The notes beneath the pieces are model-generated. The model did not search any database. It was not told the DNA's origin and saw only the letters and a list, made by a program, of their open reading frames with translations. From positions 86,369-150,368 of the forward strand of contig DATKZI010000043.1 of assembly GCA_035528035.1 (NCBI GenBank): a DNA stretch of 64,000 nt, read 5' to 3'. This DNA comes from JABLTI01 sp035528035 (GTDB lineage: Archaea > Asgardarchaeota > Heimdallarchaeia > JABLTI01). Of the stretch, positions 1 to 9,324 are shown piece by piece; the stretch's first letter is position 1, and every line of letters begins with the position of its first letter. The position numbers and the translations under genes were made by a program.

Positions 1-14
1 AATCTATTAGACAC

Positions 15-788
15 TCATTTATTGTTAATCGAAAAAGCACCCAGAAGTATCTTTTCAAGGATATTTTTTTTATTTTGGAAGAGTGAAACCACTTCTTCAA
101 TGGTTATTTTATTTTGTAGCCCTGCTGCAAAATTGGTCACAAGACAAATTGTTGCATAACAAATATCTAATTCTTTAGCTAAGATACATTCAGAAACAGA
201 GGTCATCCCCACTATCGTTCCACCTATTCTTTTGAAAGCTTGAATTTCAGCAGGAGTTTCAAATCTTGGTCCTTCCGTACAAACATAAACTCCTTTGGAA
301 TGAACTTTATTCCTAGTCGTTTTAATTGACTCTAAAATTAGCTTTCTAAGTGTTTGACAGTACGGTTCTGTAACATCTATATGAACCACTCCTTGTTTTC
401 TAGATCCATCATGCAATTTAATGGAAAAATTCCCATCAAAAAAAGTCTTTGGGCGCGCAATTGTGAAATCAATAAATTGATCGGGGATAACGAAATCACC
501 CGGTTTTATATTCCTGCACATTGAACCAACAGCACTTGTTGAGATTATTTTCTTTACTCCTAACGCATATAAAGCATAGATATTTGCTCGATAATTGATC
601 AAATGAGGAGGAATTATATGGTCAGTGCCATGTCTTGGAATAAAAGCGATTTTGATCCCATTAACATCATAAATGTTTATATCAACCTCCCCAAACGGAG
701 TATCAACTTTTTGTTCTTTGGATTTTCCTGTTAGCTCATAAAAACCTGAACCACCAATAATACCATATTCTACATTCATTTCAAACAT
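15..788 (-). CDS. Purine nucleoside/methylthioinosine phosphorylase (MTAP/MTIP family)
   Basis: Cytosolic phosphorylase that cleaves 5'-methylthio-nucleosides with phosphate in methionine salvage. The protein opens with the phosphate-binding GGSG loop (about residues 13-16), followed by PRHG, NYRANIYAL and STSAVGS, and EGPRFET near residue 172, all typical of the family and in the expected order. The base-contacting segment reads VTNFAAG. True MTA phosphorylases have a D-Y-D type segment there, whereas methylthioinosine and other 6-oxopurine phosphorylases have Asn, so a 6-oxopurine substrate is more likely (inference). Start codons TTG (791), ATG (788) and ATG (779) are all possible; I chose the ATG at 788. 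It is transcribed divergently from the neighbouring SBBP protein. Confidence 0.88.
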   Translation of the reverse strand: MFEMNVEYGIIGGSGFYELTGKSKEQKVDTPFGEVDINIYDVNGIKIAFIPRHGTDHIIPPHLINYRANIYALYALGVKKIISTSAVGSMCRNIKPGDFVIPDQFIDFTIARPKTFFDGNFSIKLHDGSRKQGVVHIDVTEPYCQTLRKLILESIKTTRNKVHSKGVYVCTEGPRFETPAEIQAFKRIGGTIVGMTSVSECILAKELDICYATICLVTNFAAGLQNKITIEEVVSLFQNKKNILEKILLGAFSINNK

Positions 789-950
789 CAAGTACCATTA
801 TTTTCCTTATTTTTGGTTTTTTCGTATTAAATAAAAAAGCAAAAAAAATATTATTTGATTTATGTTATTATAAGAAAACAAAAAAGAGAAGAAAGAAGTT
901 ATAAGAAATATTTTTCAAATTAAATAGAGATGTCATATAGGGATTAAATT

Positions 951-2537
951 ATGAGCATAGTTCATAACAAATTAGTTAGAGAGGGAATCTCACTTTTCTT
1001 TTTTATATTTTTGATGATATCACCAATTGGAATTATTTCTTCCGACAGCCAAAGAACAAATAGTTATTCTCAACTAACTTTACAAGCAATCTCTCCAAAA
1101 TTCGATTTTAGCACATACTTGGGTGGAATTGATATGGATGATGGACATGGCATTGCAATTGCTAGTGATGGTAGTTGTTATATTACAGGACAAACCAGTT
1201 CAAGTGATTTTCCGATAATGAATGCTTATAATGGTACCTATGGTGGCATGTATGATGCATTTGTTACTAAATTCTCAGCATCTGGTTCGCTCATTTGGAG
1301 TACCTTTCTGGGGGGAAATGAATTAGATCAAGGTGCTGGTATTGCTGCTATTGCCAATGGTGGATGTTATGTGGTTGGGAATACTGAGTCAAATAATTTC
1401 CCCACACTTGATGCTTACAATAGCACGTTTAATGGTATGAGAGATATTTTTATAACAAAATTTTCAGCTCAAGGCTCCTTACTTTGGAGCACATATTTAG
1501 GAGGTAATTCCAGTGAAAATTGTCTGAGTGTTTCTACTGCAGATGATGGGAGCTGTTTTTTAACTGGCTATACTTCTTCAAACAACTTCCCTGTTTTGAA
1601 CGCTTTCAATGATACCTTTGGTGGTGTATGTGACACTTTTGTAGCAAAATTCTCAACAAGTGGTACACTACTCTGGAGCACTTACTTGGGAGGAAATGAA
1701 ACTGATTATGGTTATGATATTGCAGTTGCTGGTGATGGAAGCTGTTATTTAATTGGTGTTACCGATTCAAGTGATTTCCCCATTGTAAATGCTTTTGATA
1801 GCACTTTTAATGGTGGGGAGTATTATGGTGATGTTTTTGTTACTAAATTTTCAACCAATGGCTCACTTTTATGGAGTACTTATTTGGGAGGAACGTGGGA
1901 TGATTCAGGTTATGGCATTGCTGTGGGGAGTGATGGTGACTGCTTTTTGACGGGTGTTACCGAATCAAGTGATTTTCCTGTTAAAAATGCCTTTGATGAT
2001 AGCTATAATGGTGTAGGTGAGCATCATACTGGTGATGCTTTTGTTTCCAAATTCTCTACTAATGGTACCCTTTTATGGAGTACATATATCGGAGGAAATG
2101 TGGGTGATGTTGGACTTGATATTGCAGTTACTAATGATGATAGATGTTATATAGTTGGAGCTACTTCATCAACGAATTTTCCAACCTTGTTAGCTATTAA
2201 TACTACTCTCAATGGTAACCAAGATTTATTTATTGCAGAATTCTCTTCTGAATATATTCTCCTCTGGAGTACATATTTAGGTGGGGATATGGATGATTAT
2301 GGTTGGGGTATTGCTGTTACTAATAATGGTCTTTGCTATTTAGCAGGTACTACTACATCTGAAAATTTTCCCACGATAAATTCACTAGATTCTTCATATA
2401 ATGGCAATTATGATGCATTTATTATGAAAATTAGCAGAACATCTCCTCAACAACTTTCTTCTAATGGATATTATTTTTTCTTAATTTTTATTCTGATAAT
2501 CCCGATTGTAATAATTATTGTAAAAAGAAAGAAATAA
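951..2537 (+). CDS. Secreted, membrane-anchored SBBP-repeat beta-propeller protein
   Basis: Probable surface protein. It has an N-terminal hydrophobic signal sequence (about residues 12-30), seven repeats of about 57-63 residues, and a C-terminal membrane helix followed by KRKK. Each repeat runs from STYLGG through a Cys-Tyr/Phe strand (such as GSCYITG) and FP.xNA to TKFSxxGSLLW, the SBBP repeat pattern (Pfam PF06739). Seven units would close a seven-bladed propeller outside the cell. Almost every blade has one Cys at the same place. A paralog with the same plan lies at 25677-27272. The ligand is unknown. Many Asn-x-Ser/Thr sites suggest N-glycosylation (inference). Confidence 0.85.
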   Translation: MSIVHNKLVREGISLFFFIFLMISPIGIISSDSQRTNSYSQLTLQAISPKFDFSTYLGGIDMDDGHGIAIASDGSCYITGQTSSSDFPIMNAYNGTYGGMYDAFVTKFSASGSLIWSTFLGGNELDQGAGIAAIANGGCYVVGNTESNNFPTLDAYNSTFNGMRDIFITKFSAQGSLLWSTYLGGNSSENCLSVSTADDGSCFLTGYTSSNNFPVLNAFNDTFGGVCDTFVAKFSTSGTLLWSTYLGGNETDYGYDIAVAGDGSCYLIGVTDSSDFPIVNAFDSTFNGGEYYGDVFVTKFSTNGSLLWSTYLGGTWDDSGYGIAVGSDGDCFLTGVTESSDFPVKNAFDDSYNGVGEHHTGDAFVSKFSTNGTLLWSTYIGGNVGDVGLDIAVTNDDRCYIVGATSSTNFPTLLAINTTLNGNQDLFIAEFSSEYILLWSTYLGGDMDDYGWGIAVTNNGLCYLAGTTTSENFPTINSLDSSYNGNYDAFIMKISRTSPQQLSSNGYYFFLIFILIIPIVIIIVKRKK

Positions 2538-2634
2538 TTGTCTTTGTTTCTTTTCTTTTTTTCTTAAAATAATAGAGCTTTAATGAAAATAGTGGTCAAA
2601 AGATTTAAGATTAAATGCTTCTTGATTTAGCTTT

Positions 2635-3042
2635 ATGTCAAATTATAATGAACTCTTGAAACGTGCTCGAGAGCAATTTCCGGAAAAAATATTCGAAAAA
2701 TCCCGTTTCGAACCTCCTAGACCAGATGTCGCTATTGAAGGTAATCGTACTTTCTTTAAGAATTGGCATCAAGTAGTTAGTGCTCTTAATCGCGATGAAA
2801 ATCATTTGTTAAAATTCCTTACTAAAGAACTTGCTACCTCTGCTAATATTGAAGGTCAACGAGCAGTCTTTTCAGGTAAACATAATCGTACCACTATGAC
2901 AGACCTAGTTAATCGTTATATGAAAGAATATCTTATTTGCCCCGAATGCGAAAAACCTGATACTAAGCTCATTAAAGAAGATCGTATATCCTTCCTTGTT
3001 TGTGAAGCCTGTGGTGCTCGAACAAGTGTAAAAGCAGTTTAA
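2635..3042 (+). CDS. Translation initiation factor aIF2 subunit beta
   Basis: Subunit of the heterotrimeric aIF2 that delivers initiator Met-tRNA to the small ribosomal subunit. The 135-residue protein has the family's usual archaeal length and matches it throughout: an N-terminal helix, the alpha-beta domain with the R-T-x-F-x-N-W and GNRTFFKN regions, and a C-terminal zinc ribbon (CPEC ... CEAC, residues about 102-126). The ATG follows a TATA-like stretch (TTTAAGATTAAAT) by about 30 bases with no clear ribosome-binding site, so the mRNA may be leaderless. It leads a group with DUF424 and NMD3, a gene order shared by many archaea. Confidence 0.96.
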   Translation: MSNYNELLKRAREQFPEKIFEKSRFEPPRPDVAIEGNRTFFKNWHQVVSALNRDENHLLKFLTKELATSANIEGQRAVFSGKHNRTTMTDLVNRYMKEYLICPECEKPDTKLIKEDRISFLVCEACGARTSVKAV

Positions 3043-3060
3043 TAAAACTATAACCCTAGA

Positions 3061-3390
3061 GTGGAATCAATGACAAAAGATCAAATGTTCTATCTTCGAG
3101 CACGAAGAACTGAGAAAGAATATTTAGTCTCTGTATGCGACGCAGAATTACTTGGTAAAACCTTATGTGAAGGTGAATTAGAACTCTATGTGAGTGAGCG
3201 CTTTTTTAGTGGCGAACTCGTTAATTTAGAAAAATGTTTAGAAGAAATGTGGAACGCTTCAAGCTTAAATCTCATTGGTACTGCTATAGTTACTGCAGCA
3301 ATTAAAGAAAGAATGATAAATGAACTATCTGTAATGTGGATAAATTGTCCAGAGAATGGAAGAACAGGTCATGCAATGCTAATTAGATAA
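3061..3390 (+). CDS. DUF424 family protein
   Basis: Small archaeal protein of the DUF424 family (PF04242), with function not established. Its position between aIF2-beta and NMD3 is the conserved one and suggests a role linked to translation or ribosome export and assembly (inference from context). The sequence keeps the family features: the aromatic N-terminal strand, LLGKTLCEGELELYVSERFF, and a central NLIG segment followed by hydrophobic helix residues. The start is either GTG at 3061 or ATG at 3070. It lies 18 bases after the aIF2-beta stop codon, so the two are probably co-transcribed. Confidence 0.85.
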   Translation: MESMTKDQMFYLRARRTEKEYLVSVCDAELLGKTLCEGELELYVSERFFSGELVNLEKCLEEMWNASSLNLIGTAIVTAAIKERMINELSVMWINCPENGRTGHAMLIR

Positions 3391-3437
3391 ATTAGCTTCC
3401 ATTATCTTTTCGCTTTTTTCCTTGAGGGGATAATTCA

Positions 3438-4526
3438 ATGAATAAATTCTGTTGTAAATGTGGAAAAACTGAAGAAGAAGAAGAAATCGTCGAAGGATTT
3501 TGTCTTAGTTGTTATAAGGATGAATTTCCACTTATTGTAAGCTTCCCAGAAAAACAATTTAACATCACTTCATGCAAAATATGTGGTGATTTAATGTTTA
3601 ATGGCAAGTGGAAAGAAGTATATGATGATACACAAAGTGTTGTTTTTGAATTTCTTGATTCATTTATTACCAAAGCAAAAATAATTAAGAATGCCAAAAA
3701 AATCCTTGTAGCAGGATTAAAAGAAATTCCTTATGATGTCGCTTCGAAACAAATGCTAACAGTCATTTTTGAAGGATCACCTAAACCTGAAGTGCCCGTT
3801 TATCAGCAAGAAGTACCTTTAGAGCTAGTTGTTAACATTGGTATTTGTGAACGTTGTGCACAGCATAAACGAGGATATTTTGAGTCTATTGTACAAATTC
3901 GAAGTGACAAACGAGAGATAAGAGATGATGAACAAATCACCATATCCAAGATGATAGAAATTAAAAAAGAAGAAATGATCGGTCATAGAATGGCTTATAT
4001 TTCAAAAACAGTTGATCAGGATAGGGGAGGAATTGATCTCTACATAGGAACGGAAAAATTTGCTAAAACATTAGCGCATTTCTTAGCAGAAAAGTTAGCT
4101 GCTTCAATTGAATATAGTACTAAATTAAAAACCATGAAAGATGGTAAACCAATTTATCAATCGACCTATTGTGTTCGTATACCTTATTTTGAAATTGGTG
4201 ATATAGTCAGTTATCAAAATAATCCTTGCCAAATAATGGGTATTAATTATGGACGAGTGAATTTGTATTTTATGCAATCTAAAGAAAGCAAAACACTATC
4301 TATGAAGGAAAGTCATCCCGATTTCTTGCAAGTAATTAAAAAGAAAGACCAGTTCCAAAAATTCATTCTTGTATCTATCCAAGAATCAAACATTTCTGTA
4401 ATGAATACTATAACGTTTGAAAACCTCGATATTGACAAAAATTCGATTTTTGCTGAGCATCAAGATGGGGATGAAATTCTTATGGTTGATCTCCTTGAAG
4501 GATTGTTTGAGTGTCATAAATTCTAA
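3438..4526 (+). CDS. NMD3-like ribosomal 60S/50S subunit export/assembly factor
   Basis: Archaeal homolog of Nmd3, which binds the large ribosomal subunit during late maturation; in eukaryotes it is also the export adaptor. The N-terminus holds two zinc-binding pairs (CCKCGK ... CLSC at residues 5-25 and CKIC ... near 46-49) and a later CERC near residue 137, matching the treble-clef/zinc part of Nmd3. The C-terminal part resembles the eL6-like and SH3-like domains, with VSYQNNPCQIMGINYGRVNLYF typical of a small barrel. The eukaryotic nuclear export extension is absent. It completes the aIF2-beta/DUF424/NMD3 cluster. Confidence 0.88.
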   Translation: MNKFCCKCGKTEEEEEIVEGFCLSCYKDEFPLIVSFPEKQFNITSCKICGDLMFNGKWKEVYDDTQSVVFEFLDSFITKAKIIKNAKKILVAGLKEIPYDVASKQMLTVIFEGSPKPEVPVYQQEVPLELVVNIGICERCAQHKRGYFESIVQIRSDKREIRDDEQITISKMIEIKKEEMIGHRMAYISKTVDQDRGGIDLYIGTEKFAKTLAHFLAEKLAASIEYSTKLKTMKDGKPIYQSTYCVRIPYFEIGDIVSYQNNPCQIMGINYGRVNLYFMQSKESKTLSMKESHPDFLQVIKKKDQFQKFILVSIQESNISVMNTITFENLDIDKNSIFAEHQDGDEILMVDLLEGLFECHKF

Positions 4527-4634
4527 TTATTTAATCTCTTAACCTTCTTTTGTTAAGCAGAAACTATTAAGTAGTGTTTGAAGTTTTGTTAGTATAGAAT
4601 TAACTATTACTTATTGTTAAAGGAAATTGATAGT

Positions 4635-6557
4635 ATGTCATCCAAAAAACATTTTCTTTTGAAAGAAGCTCCCGATGAGGAGATTCTACTTGGGAATGAT
4701 GCTTTTGTTCGCGGTATGATTGAAGCTGGTGTCAAAGTTTCTGCAGCATATCCAGGCTCACCTACCAGTGAAATAGGTGTTCGATTAGCTGAGATAACTG
4801 ATGAAAGTGGCATTTACTTTGAATTTTCAACTAATGAAAAGGTTGCTACAGAAGTAGCTGCTTCAGCAGCCATCGCCGGAGCACCAGCAACGTGCTTTAT
4901 GAAAAGCGTTGGTTTGAATGTAGCAGCAGACTCATTTGTACAATTAAGTTTGTTTACCATGCCTGGTGGACTTGTAGTTGTTCTAGGAGATGATCCTGGT
5001 CCACACTCTTCACAAAATGAACAAGATAATAGATTCTATGCAAGAATTGGTCATATACCAATGCTTGAACCAGCGAATAGTCAAGAAGCAAAAGATTATT
5101 TCGTTTTTGCTATGCAATATGCTCAGAAATGGCAAATGCCTGTAGTTGTACGATCGACAACACGAATTTGTCATCAAACTGGATTAGTAAAATATGGTGA
5201 AATAAAGAACCCTCAAATTGAACGGGGATATGATCCCAATCGTGAGGGAGGATATGTACCATTACCAGCTACCTTGAGACCTTTGAAAACTAAATCACTA
5301 AGAAACTTGAAGAAATGGGAAGAATTGGCAAATGAAGGATCACTTTTAACCGAAGAAAAATTTGGCAAAGGAGAATCAAAAATAGGGATAATAACTTCTG
5401 GTCACACATATGCAGCAACAAAATCAGCGCTTAGAATATTAGGTGCATCAGCTACAATTCTAAAATTAGGTATTATCTACCCAATGCCAATGGAACGAAT
5501 AATTGAGTTTATCAAGAAACATAAAACAGTGAAAATATTAGAAGAATTAGATCCATTTTTCGAGGAAAATATTAAAGCAGCTCTCTATGAACAAGGAATA
5601 ACTGGAACGAAAATTATCGGTAAAAACCAAGAAGAAGATTGGGAAGACTTAATGATATCGGAATATGATACTTCTCGGTTAGTTGGTTTGTTTTCAAAGC
5701 TATTGAAAATACCAAACCCAATAGTTTCACAAAAATCAGAAATAGAAATACCAAATAGATCACCAGTACTCTGCCCAGGGTGTGGGCATAGAACAGCATT
5801 CCATGCAGCAAAAATAGTTATGGATAAAATGAATGGTATTTCCACCGCAGATATTGGGTGTTACTCATTAGGGTATTTAGCACCTCATCATCAAGGAACA
5901 TTGTTGTATAGTATGGGTTCGGGAACACCAGCAGCTGCAGGACTAAAACTAGCAATGCCAGAAAGAACAATAATGTCCTTTGTAGGAGATTCGACATTCT
6001 TCCACGCGGCAATGCCTGGAATAGTAAATGCTGTATTCAACAAACACAAAACAGTTCTCATGGTAATGGATAATGGGATTACAGCCATGACAGGACATCA
6101 ACCCAATCCCAACACAGGTGAGAAGTCTAAAGGAGCCATTTTGCCTCCCAAGTATCAACATACTAAAACCATCAGTATTGATGATACCCTCAAAGCTTGG
6201 GGTGTAAAATTTGTTCGTCGTGTTCCTGCTTATAATGTTGCTGCCTTAGTCGCAGCCCTAGAGGAAGCTTTTGCTCAAGATGAATTTGCTGTTGTCATTC
6301 AAGAAGAGCCTTGTGCACTCATGCGCTCTCGAGCCGAACGTAAAGCTGGTACTCTTGCCAATCCTTATCACATTGACCATGATATTTGTCGTAATATCCA
6401 AAATTGTTTGGCTGATTTTGCTTGTCCAGCAATTGAGAAGAAAGAAGAGAAACCTCAAATCAATACTGATCTCTGCATTGGTTGTGGTTGCTGTGTTCAG
6501 ACTTGTCCTATGAAAGTTAAACCCATTAAGCAAATGGAGGAATTCACTAGAATTTAG
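4635..6557 (+). CDS. iorA: Indolepyruvate:ferredoxin oxidoreductase subunit alpha
   Basis: Oxidises indolepyruvate and other aryl pyruvates from aromatic amino acid transamination to acyl-CoA, reducing ferredoxin. Visible parts are the pyrimidine-binding domain (AAYPGSPTSEI, then NEKVATEVAASAAIAG), a central domain, the TPP-binding domain starting at CPGCGHRTAFHA with GDSTFFHA and DNG, and a C-terminal iron-sulfur tail (CIGCGCCVQTCP near residues 614-625). A preceding cysteine set around CRNIQNC ... CP probably supplies the second cluster. ATG at 4635 is chosen over TTG at 4614 because AAAGGA at 4619-4624 sits ten bases upstream. The partner iorB follows after 14 bases. Confidence 0.95.
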   Translation: MSSKKHFLLKEAPDEEILLGNDAFVRGMIEAGVKVSAAYPGSPTSEIGVRLAEITDESGIYFEFSTNEKVATEVAASAAIAGAPATCFMKSVGLNVAADSFVQLSLFTMPGGLVVVLGDDPGPHSSQNEQDNRFYARIGHIPMLEPANSQEAKDYFVFAMQYAQKWQMPVVVRSTTRICHQTGLVKYGEIKNPQIERGYDPNREGGYVPLPATLRPLKTKSLRNLKKWEELANEGSLLTEEKFGKGESKIGIITSGHTYAATKSALRILGASATILKLGIIYPMPMERIIEFIKKHKTVKILEELDPFFEENIKAALYEQGITGTKIIGKNQEEDWEDLMISEYDTSRLVGLFSKLLKIPNPIVSQKSEIEIPNRSPVLCPGCGHRTAFHAAKIVMDKMNGISTADIGCYSLGYLAPHHQGTLLYSMGSGTPAAAGLKLAMPERTIMSFVGDSTFFHAAMPGIVNAVFNKHKTVLMVMDNGITAMTGHQPNPNTGEKSKGAILPPKYQHTKTISIDDTLKAWGVKFVRRVPAYNVAALVAALEEAFAQDEFAVVIQEEPCALMRSRAERKAGTLANPYHIDHDICRNIQNCLADFACPAIEKKEEKPQINTDLCIGCGCCVQTCPMKVKPIKQMEEFTRI

Positions 6558-6571
6558 AGGTGTAATGAAAA

Positions 6572-7180
6572 ATGACTACTGATAAATTAAAAGTTCATGT
6601 TACGGGTATGGGTGGTCAAGGTATTGGTTCAACTACTCGAGTATTAGGCATGGCTGCTAAGGTTGCAGGTCTTTCAGTTATGACTATGGAAACTCATGGG
6701 TTAGCTCAAAGGGGTGGCGTTGTTGTTTCTGATCTCGCCATCGGTTATGACCCTACTGAATCACCTCTCTGTGCCATTGGAGAGGCTGATGTTTTAATTG
6801 CCCTTGAAGCCTTAGAAGCTCTTCGCTCTATGCCCAATCTAAAGAAAAACGGTATTGTTGTTGTTAATACAACCAAATACCAACCCCTTTCAGTTCGAAC
6901 CTCTAAAGGTAAAGTGAAATATCCCACTCTTGAGGAGATAGAAAAAGAGCTCAAAAAAATTACCCCAAAGGTTCTCATGGTTCCTGCTCAAGACGATGCT
7001 CAAGTATTAGGTCTTAGCCAAACTATGAATATGATCCTTATTGGTGCTTTAGTAGGTAACAGTGATGTTCTCCCAATTACCAAGAAAGACATCATTACTG
7101 CTATGAAAGACATTCTCCCGTCAAAATATGTTGATATCAATCTTAAAGCATTTGAAAAAGGTATGAGTTACAAGTTGTAA
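6572..7180 (+). CDS. iorB: Indolepyruvate:ferredoxin oxidoreductase subunit beta
   Basis: Small (gamma-type) subunit that joins IorA to make the functional 2-oxoacid oxidoreductase. The 202-residue protein begins VTGMGGQGIGSTTRVLG, the glycine-rich loop of the pyruvate-ferredoxin oxidoreductase gamma domain, and continues with ETHGLAQRGGVVVSDLAIG, the family signature. It is encoded 14 bases after iorA in the same direction, so the pair forms one operon. No unusual residues were seen. Confidence 0.95.
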   Translation: MTTDKLKVHVTGMGGQGIGSTTRVLGMAAKVAGLSVMTMETHGLAQRGGVVVSDLAIGYDPTESPLCAIGEADVLIALEALEALRSMPNLKKNGIVVVNTTKYQPLSVRTSKGKVKYPTLEEIEKELKKITPKVLMVPAQDDAQVLGLSQTMNMILIGALVGNSDVLPITKKDIITAMKDILPSKYVDINLKAFEKGMSYKL

Positions 7181-7253
7181 TGAAAACTTTTATCTTTTAC
7201 CTTTTTTTCTTATTTGTATATATTATTTACTAGTTATTTCTGAGGATTATGTT

Positions 7254-7745
7254 ATGAAAGGTATTCGTCGTACAGAAAAAGCAATCGAGAACATTGATGA
7301 AATGAAAGCTATAATCAAACAAGCAAAATACATAACTTTTGCTCTTTGTCAAAATAATGAACCCTATTTAGTCACTGTTAGTCATGGATATAACCCTGAG
7401 AAAAATTGTATTTATTTCCATTGTGCTAATGAAGGTAAAAAGATCGACATCTTGAAAGAGAATAACGTTGTTTGGGGTCAAGCAATACAAGATGATGGAT
7501 ATTCTCAAGGCAAATGCGATCATCTCTATGCTACTACTCAATTTCGAGGTAAAGTTACTTTTATAGAAGATTTCGAAGAAAAAAAAGAAGCATTAATCAA
7601 TATGATCTGCAAACTTGACCAAAATCCCACTGAAATCATTCAAAAACAAATAACAAAAGATTCTGTCACTCGAGTAATCATTGGTCGAATTGATATCGAT
7701 TTCATGTCTGGTAAGCAATCTAAAACAGTGATAATCAGTATATAG
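7254..7745 (+). CDS. FMN-binding split-barrel protein (pyridoxamine 5'-phosphate oxidase-like)
   Basis: Small flavin-binding protein of the split-barrel superfamily. The N-terminal helix (RRTEKAI-ID-EM) followed by ITFALCQNNEPYLVTVSHGYNPEKNCIYFHCANEGKKIDIL resembles the NimA/nitroimidazole-resistance and flavin-nucleotide-binding branch, in which the barrel binds FMN or a related cofactor. The later YATTQFRGKVTFIED and a C-terminal IDIDFMSGKQSK fit the same branch. The substrate cannot be deduced. It lies downstream of iorAB with its own AT-rich leader and converges with the next gene. Confidence 0.8.
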   Translation: MKGIRRTEKAIENIDEMKAIIKQAKYITFALCQNNEPYLVTVSHGYNPEKNCIYFHCANEGKKIDILKENNVVWGQAIQDDGYSQGKCDHLYATTQFRGKVTFIEDFEEKKEALINMICKLDQNPTEIIQKQITKDSVTRVIIGRIDIDFMSGKQSKTVIISI

Positions 7746-7753
7746 ATTGGTAG

Positions 7754-7999
7754 TTATCCCCATATATTTAGAGAGGTAAATACTATTCCTGCTACTATTG
7801 CTATGATCATAACGAAAAATGCTATAATAACATACAATTGAATTCGTTTTAATCGTTTCTTCTTTTTACAACTTGAGCAAATTGCTACTTCTTTCAAGGT
7901 TTTACCTTTAACTTCCTCAGCATGAACCTTACAAATCGTTTTATAGCAAACTGAGCAGTTAGTGAAACCTTCCCTTGAACAGAGATAACATTCCAACAT
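7754..7999 (-). CDS. Small zinc-finger protein with C-terminal membrane anchor
   Basis: An 81-residue protein of unknown function. The N-terminal half has a cysteine/histidine zinc module (CYLC, CSVC, CKVH and CSSC, residues 4-42). A basic patch follows (KKKKRLKR) and then one hydrophobic helix (about residues 53-77) that would anchor the protein with its zinc finger in the cytoplasm. The 20110-21060 protein has a related N-terminal module joined to membrane helices, so this may be a small family of zinc-finger membrane adaptors in this organism (inference). Confidence 0.7.
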   Translation of the reverse strand: MLECYLCSREGFTNCSVCYKTICKVHAEEVKGKTLKEVAICSSCKKKKRLKRIQLYVIIAFFVMIIAIVAGIVFTSLNIWG

Positions 8000-8039
8000 G
8001 GTATAGTAACTTTCCAGAGATTTTTAATGAAAAAAAGAG

Positions 8040-9131
8040 TTAGAAGGGGAAATCGTATTGATCTAAACCCAACTCTTTTTTCATGATTAACAAATCATTT
8101 TGAATGCTTTTATTGATTGATATTCCTTCTTTTGCTAGCTTTTGTTCCATTAGATATTCTTTTTCTCCAGCAGTATAGATACGATCTTGCCCTGGAGCTT
8201 TTTTCGAGTTTCTTAAAGATCGACAAATACTTCCTGAAATATTCTTGAAAATTTCTGGATCAATGAATTTGGAAACATCTATTGCTAAGAAGAAATGGCC
8301 AATTTTATACCCTTTATCCAAAGTTAAGTCCTTTAAGAAAGGTCCACCAGATAGGGCTGCGGAAAGGATTTCTACTAAAGCTGCATAACCATAGCCCTTA
8401 TGCCCTCCTAATAATTCTCCAACACCACCAAGAGGTAAGAGAGCTGCTTTGTCAGTTGTTAAATCCTTTAATATTTTAACTGGATCAGTTGCTAAACTTC
8501 CATCTTCATTTATTACCCATCCTTTGGGTATTGGTGTTTCAGTTCTTGAAAGGACTTCTATCTTTCCCCTTTGAGTAATTGATGTTGCACAGTCTATTAC
8601 AAATGGAAATTCTTCATCTGTTGGTAAACCAAAGGTCAAAGGATTGGTTCCCATCATCGGTTCTATGCCAAAAGTTGGAGCAATGGATGGTCGTGCGTTT
8701 GTTACAGCCATTCCTATCATTCCTTCCTTTATAGCCATTAAGGGATAATATCCTGCTATTCCAAAATGAGTAGAATTACCTACTGCTACAGCACCAGTAC
8801 CGAATTCTTTAGCCTTTTTGATGGCTAATTCCATTGCACGATAAGCAGCAACATGACCCATACCATGCCCAGCATCCAAGGTTGCTGTGGTGGGGCTTTC
8901 TTTTACAACTGTTATTTTGGTTACCGGTTCTTGAAGTCCTGATTTGATTCTATCAAAATACATTTTTAGTCTTTGGACACCATGAGAGGCTATTCCTCTT
9001 AGGTCAGAAGCGATCAGAACATCTGCACAAATATTAGCGTCTTCATCTGGCACACCTAATATTACAAAACTATCATACATAAATTGCCTCAACAATTTAG
9101 CATCAATTTTAACAACATTTTCTTCTTCCAA
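8040..9131 (-). CDS. LDH2/malate dehydrogenase family NAD(P)-dependent oxidoreductase
   Basis: Dehydrogenase of the LDH2 (malate/L-sulfolactate/ureidoglycolate) family, which is not related to classical lactate dehydrogenase. Family landmarks are SDLRGIASHGVQRLKMY near residue 43, DAGHGMGHVAAYRAM, the STHFGIAGYYPLMA segment with the active-site His, TNARPSIAPTFG and GTNPLTFGLPT. The length of 363 residues is typical. The substrate could be malate, lactate or sulfolactate and cannot be told from the sequence. The start is the ATG at 9131. It is divergent from topoisomerase I. Confidence 0.9.
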   Translation of the reverse strand: MEEENVVKIDAKLLRQFMYDSFVILGVPDEDANICADVLIASDLRGIASHGVQRLKMYFDRIKSGLQEPVTKITVVKESPTTATLDAGHGMGHVAAYRAMELAIKKAKEFGTGAVAVGNSTHFGIAGYYPLMAIKEGMIGMAVTNARPSIAPTFGIEPMMGTNPLTFGLPTDEEFPFVIDCATSITQRGKIEVLSRTETPIPKGWVINEDGSLATDPVKILKDLTTDKAALLPLGGVGELLGGHKGYGYAALVEILSAALSGGPFLKDLTLDKGYKIGHFFLAIDVSKFIDPEIFKNISGSICRSLRNSKKAPGQDRIYTAGEKEYLMEQKLAKEGISINKSIQNDLLIMKKELGLDQYDFPF

Positions 9132-9324
9132 TGATTATTGCTCCTATAAAATCAATTAATTATTATTCATTTCATAAACTTGTTTTCTTTTTTAGGTTGT
9201 GTATAACAATAGGTCTTAACTATTAATTTGATTTTGGTTACTTTTTTAAACAATAGACTGAATGATTTTTTAATAGAGAAACAATAATAACTTATATCTT
9301 TAGTATTTCAATTGAGGGTTTAAC

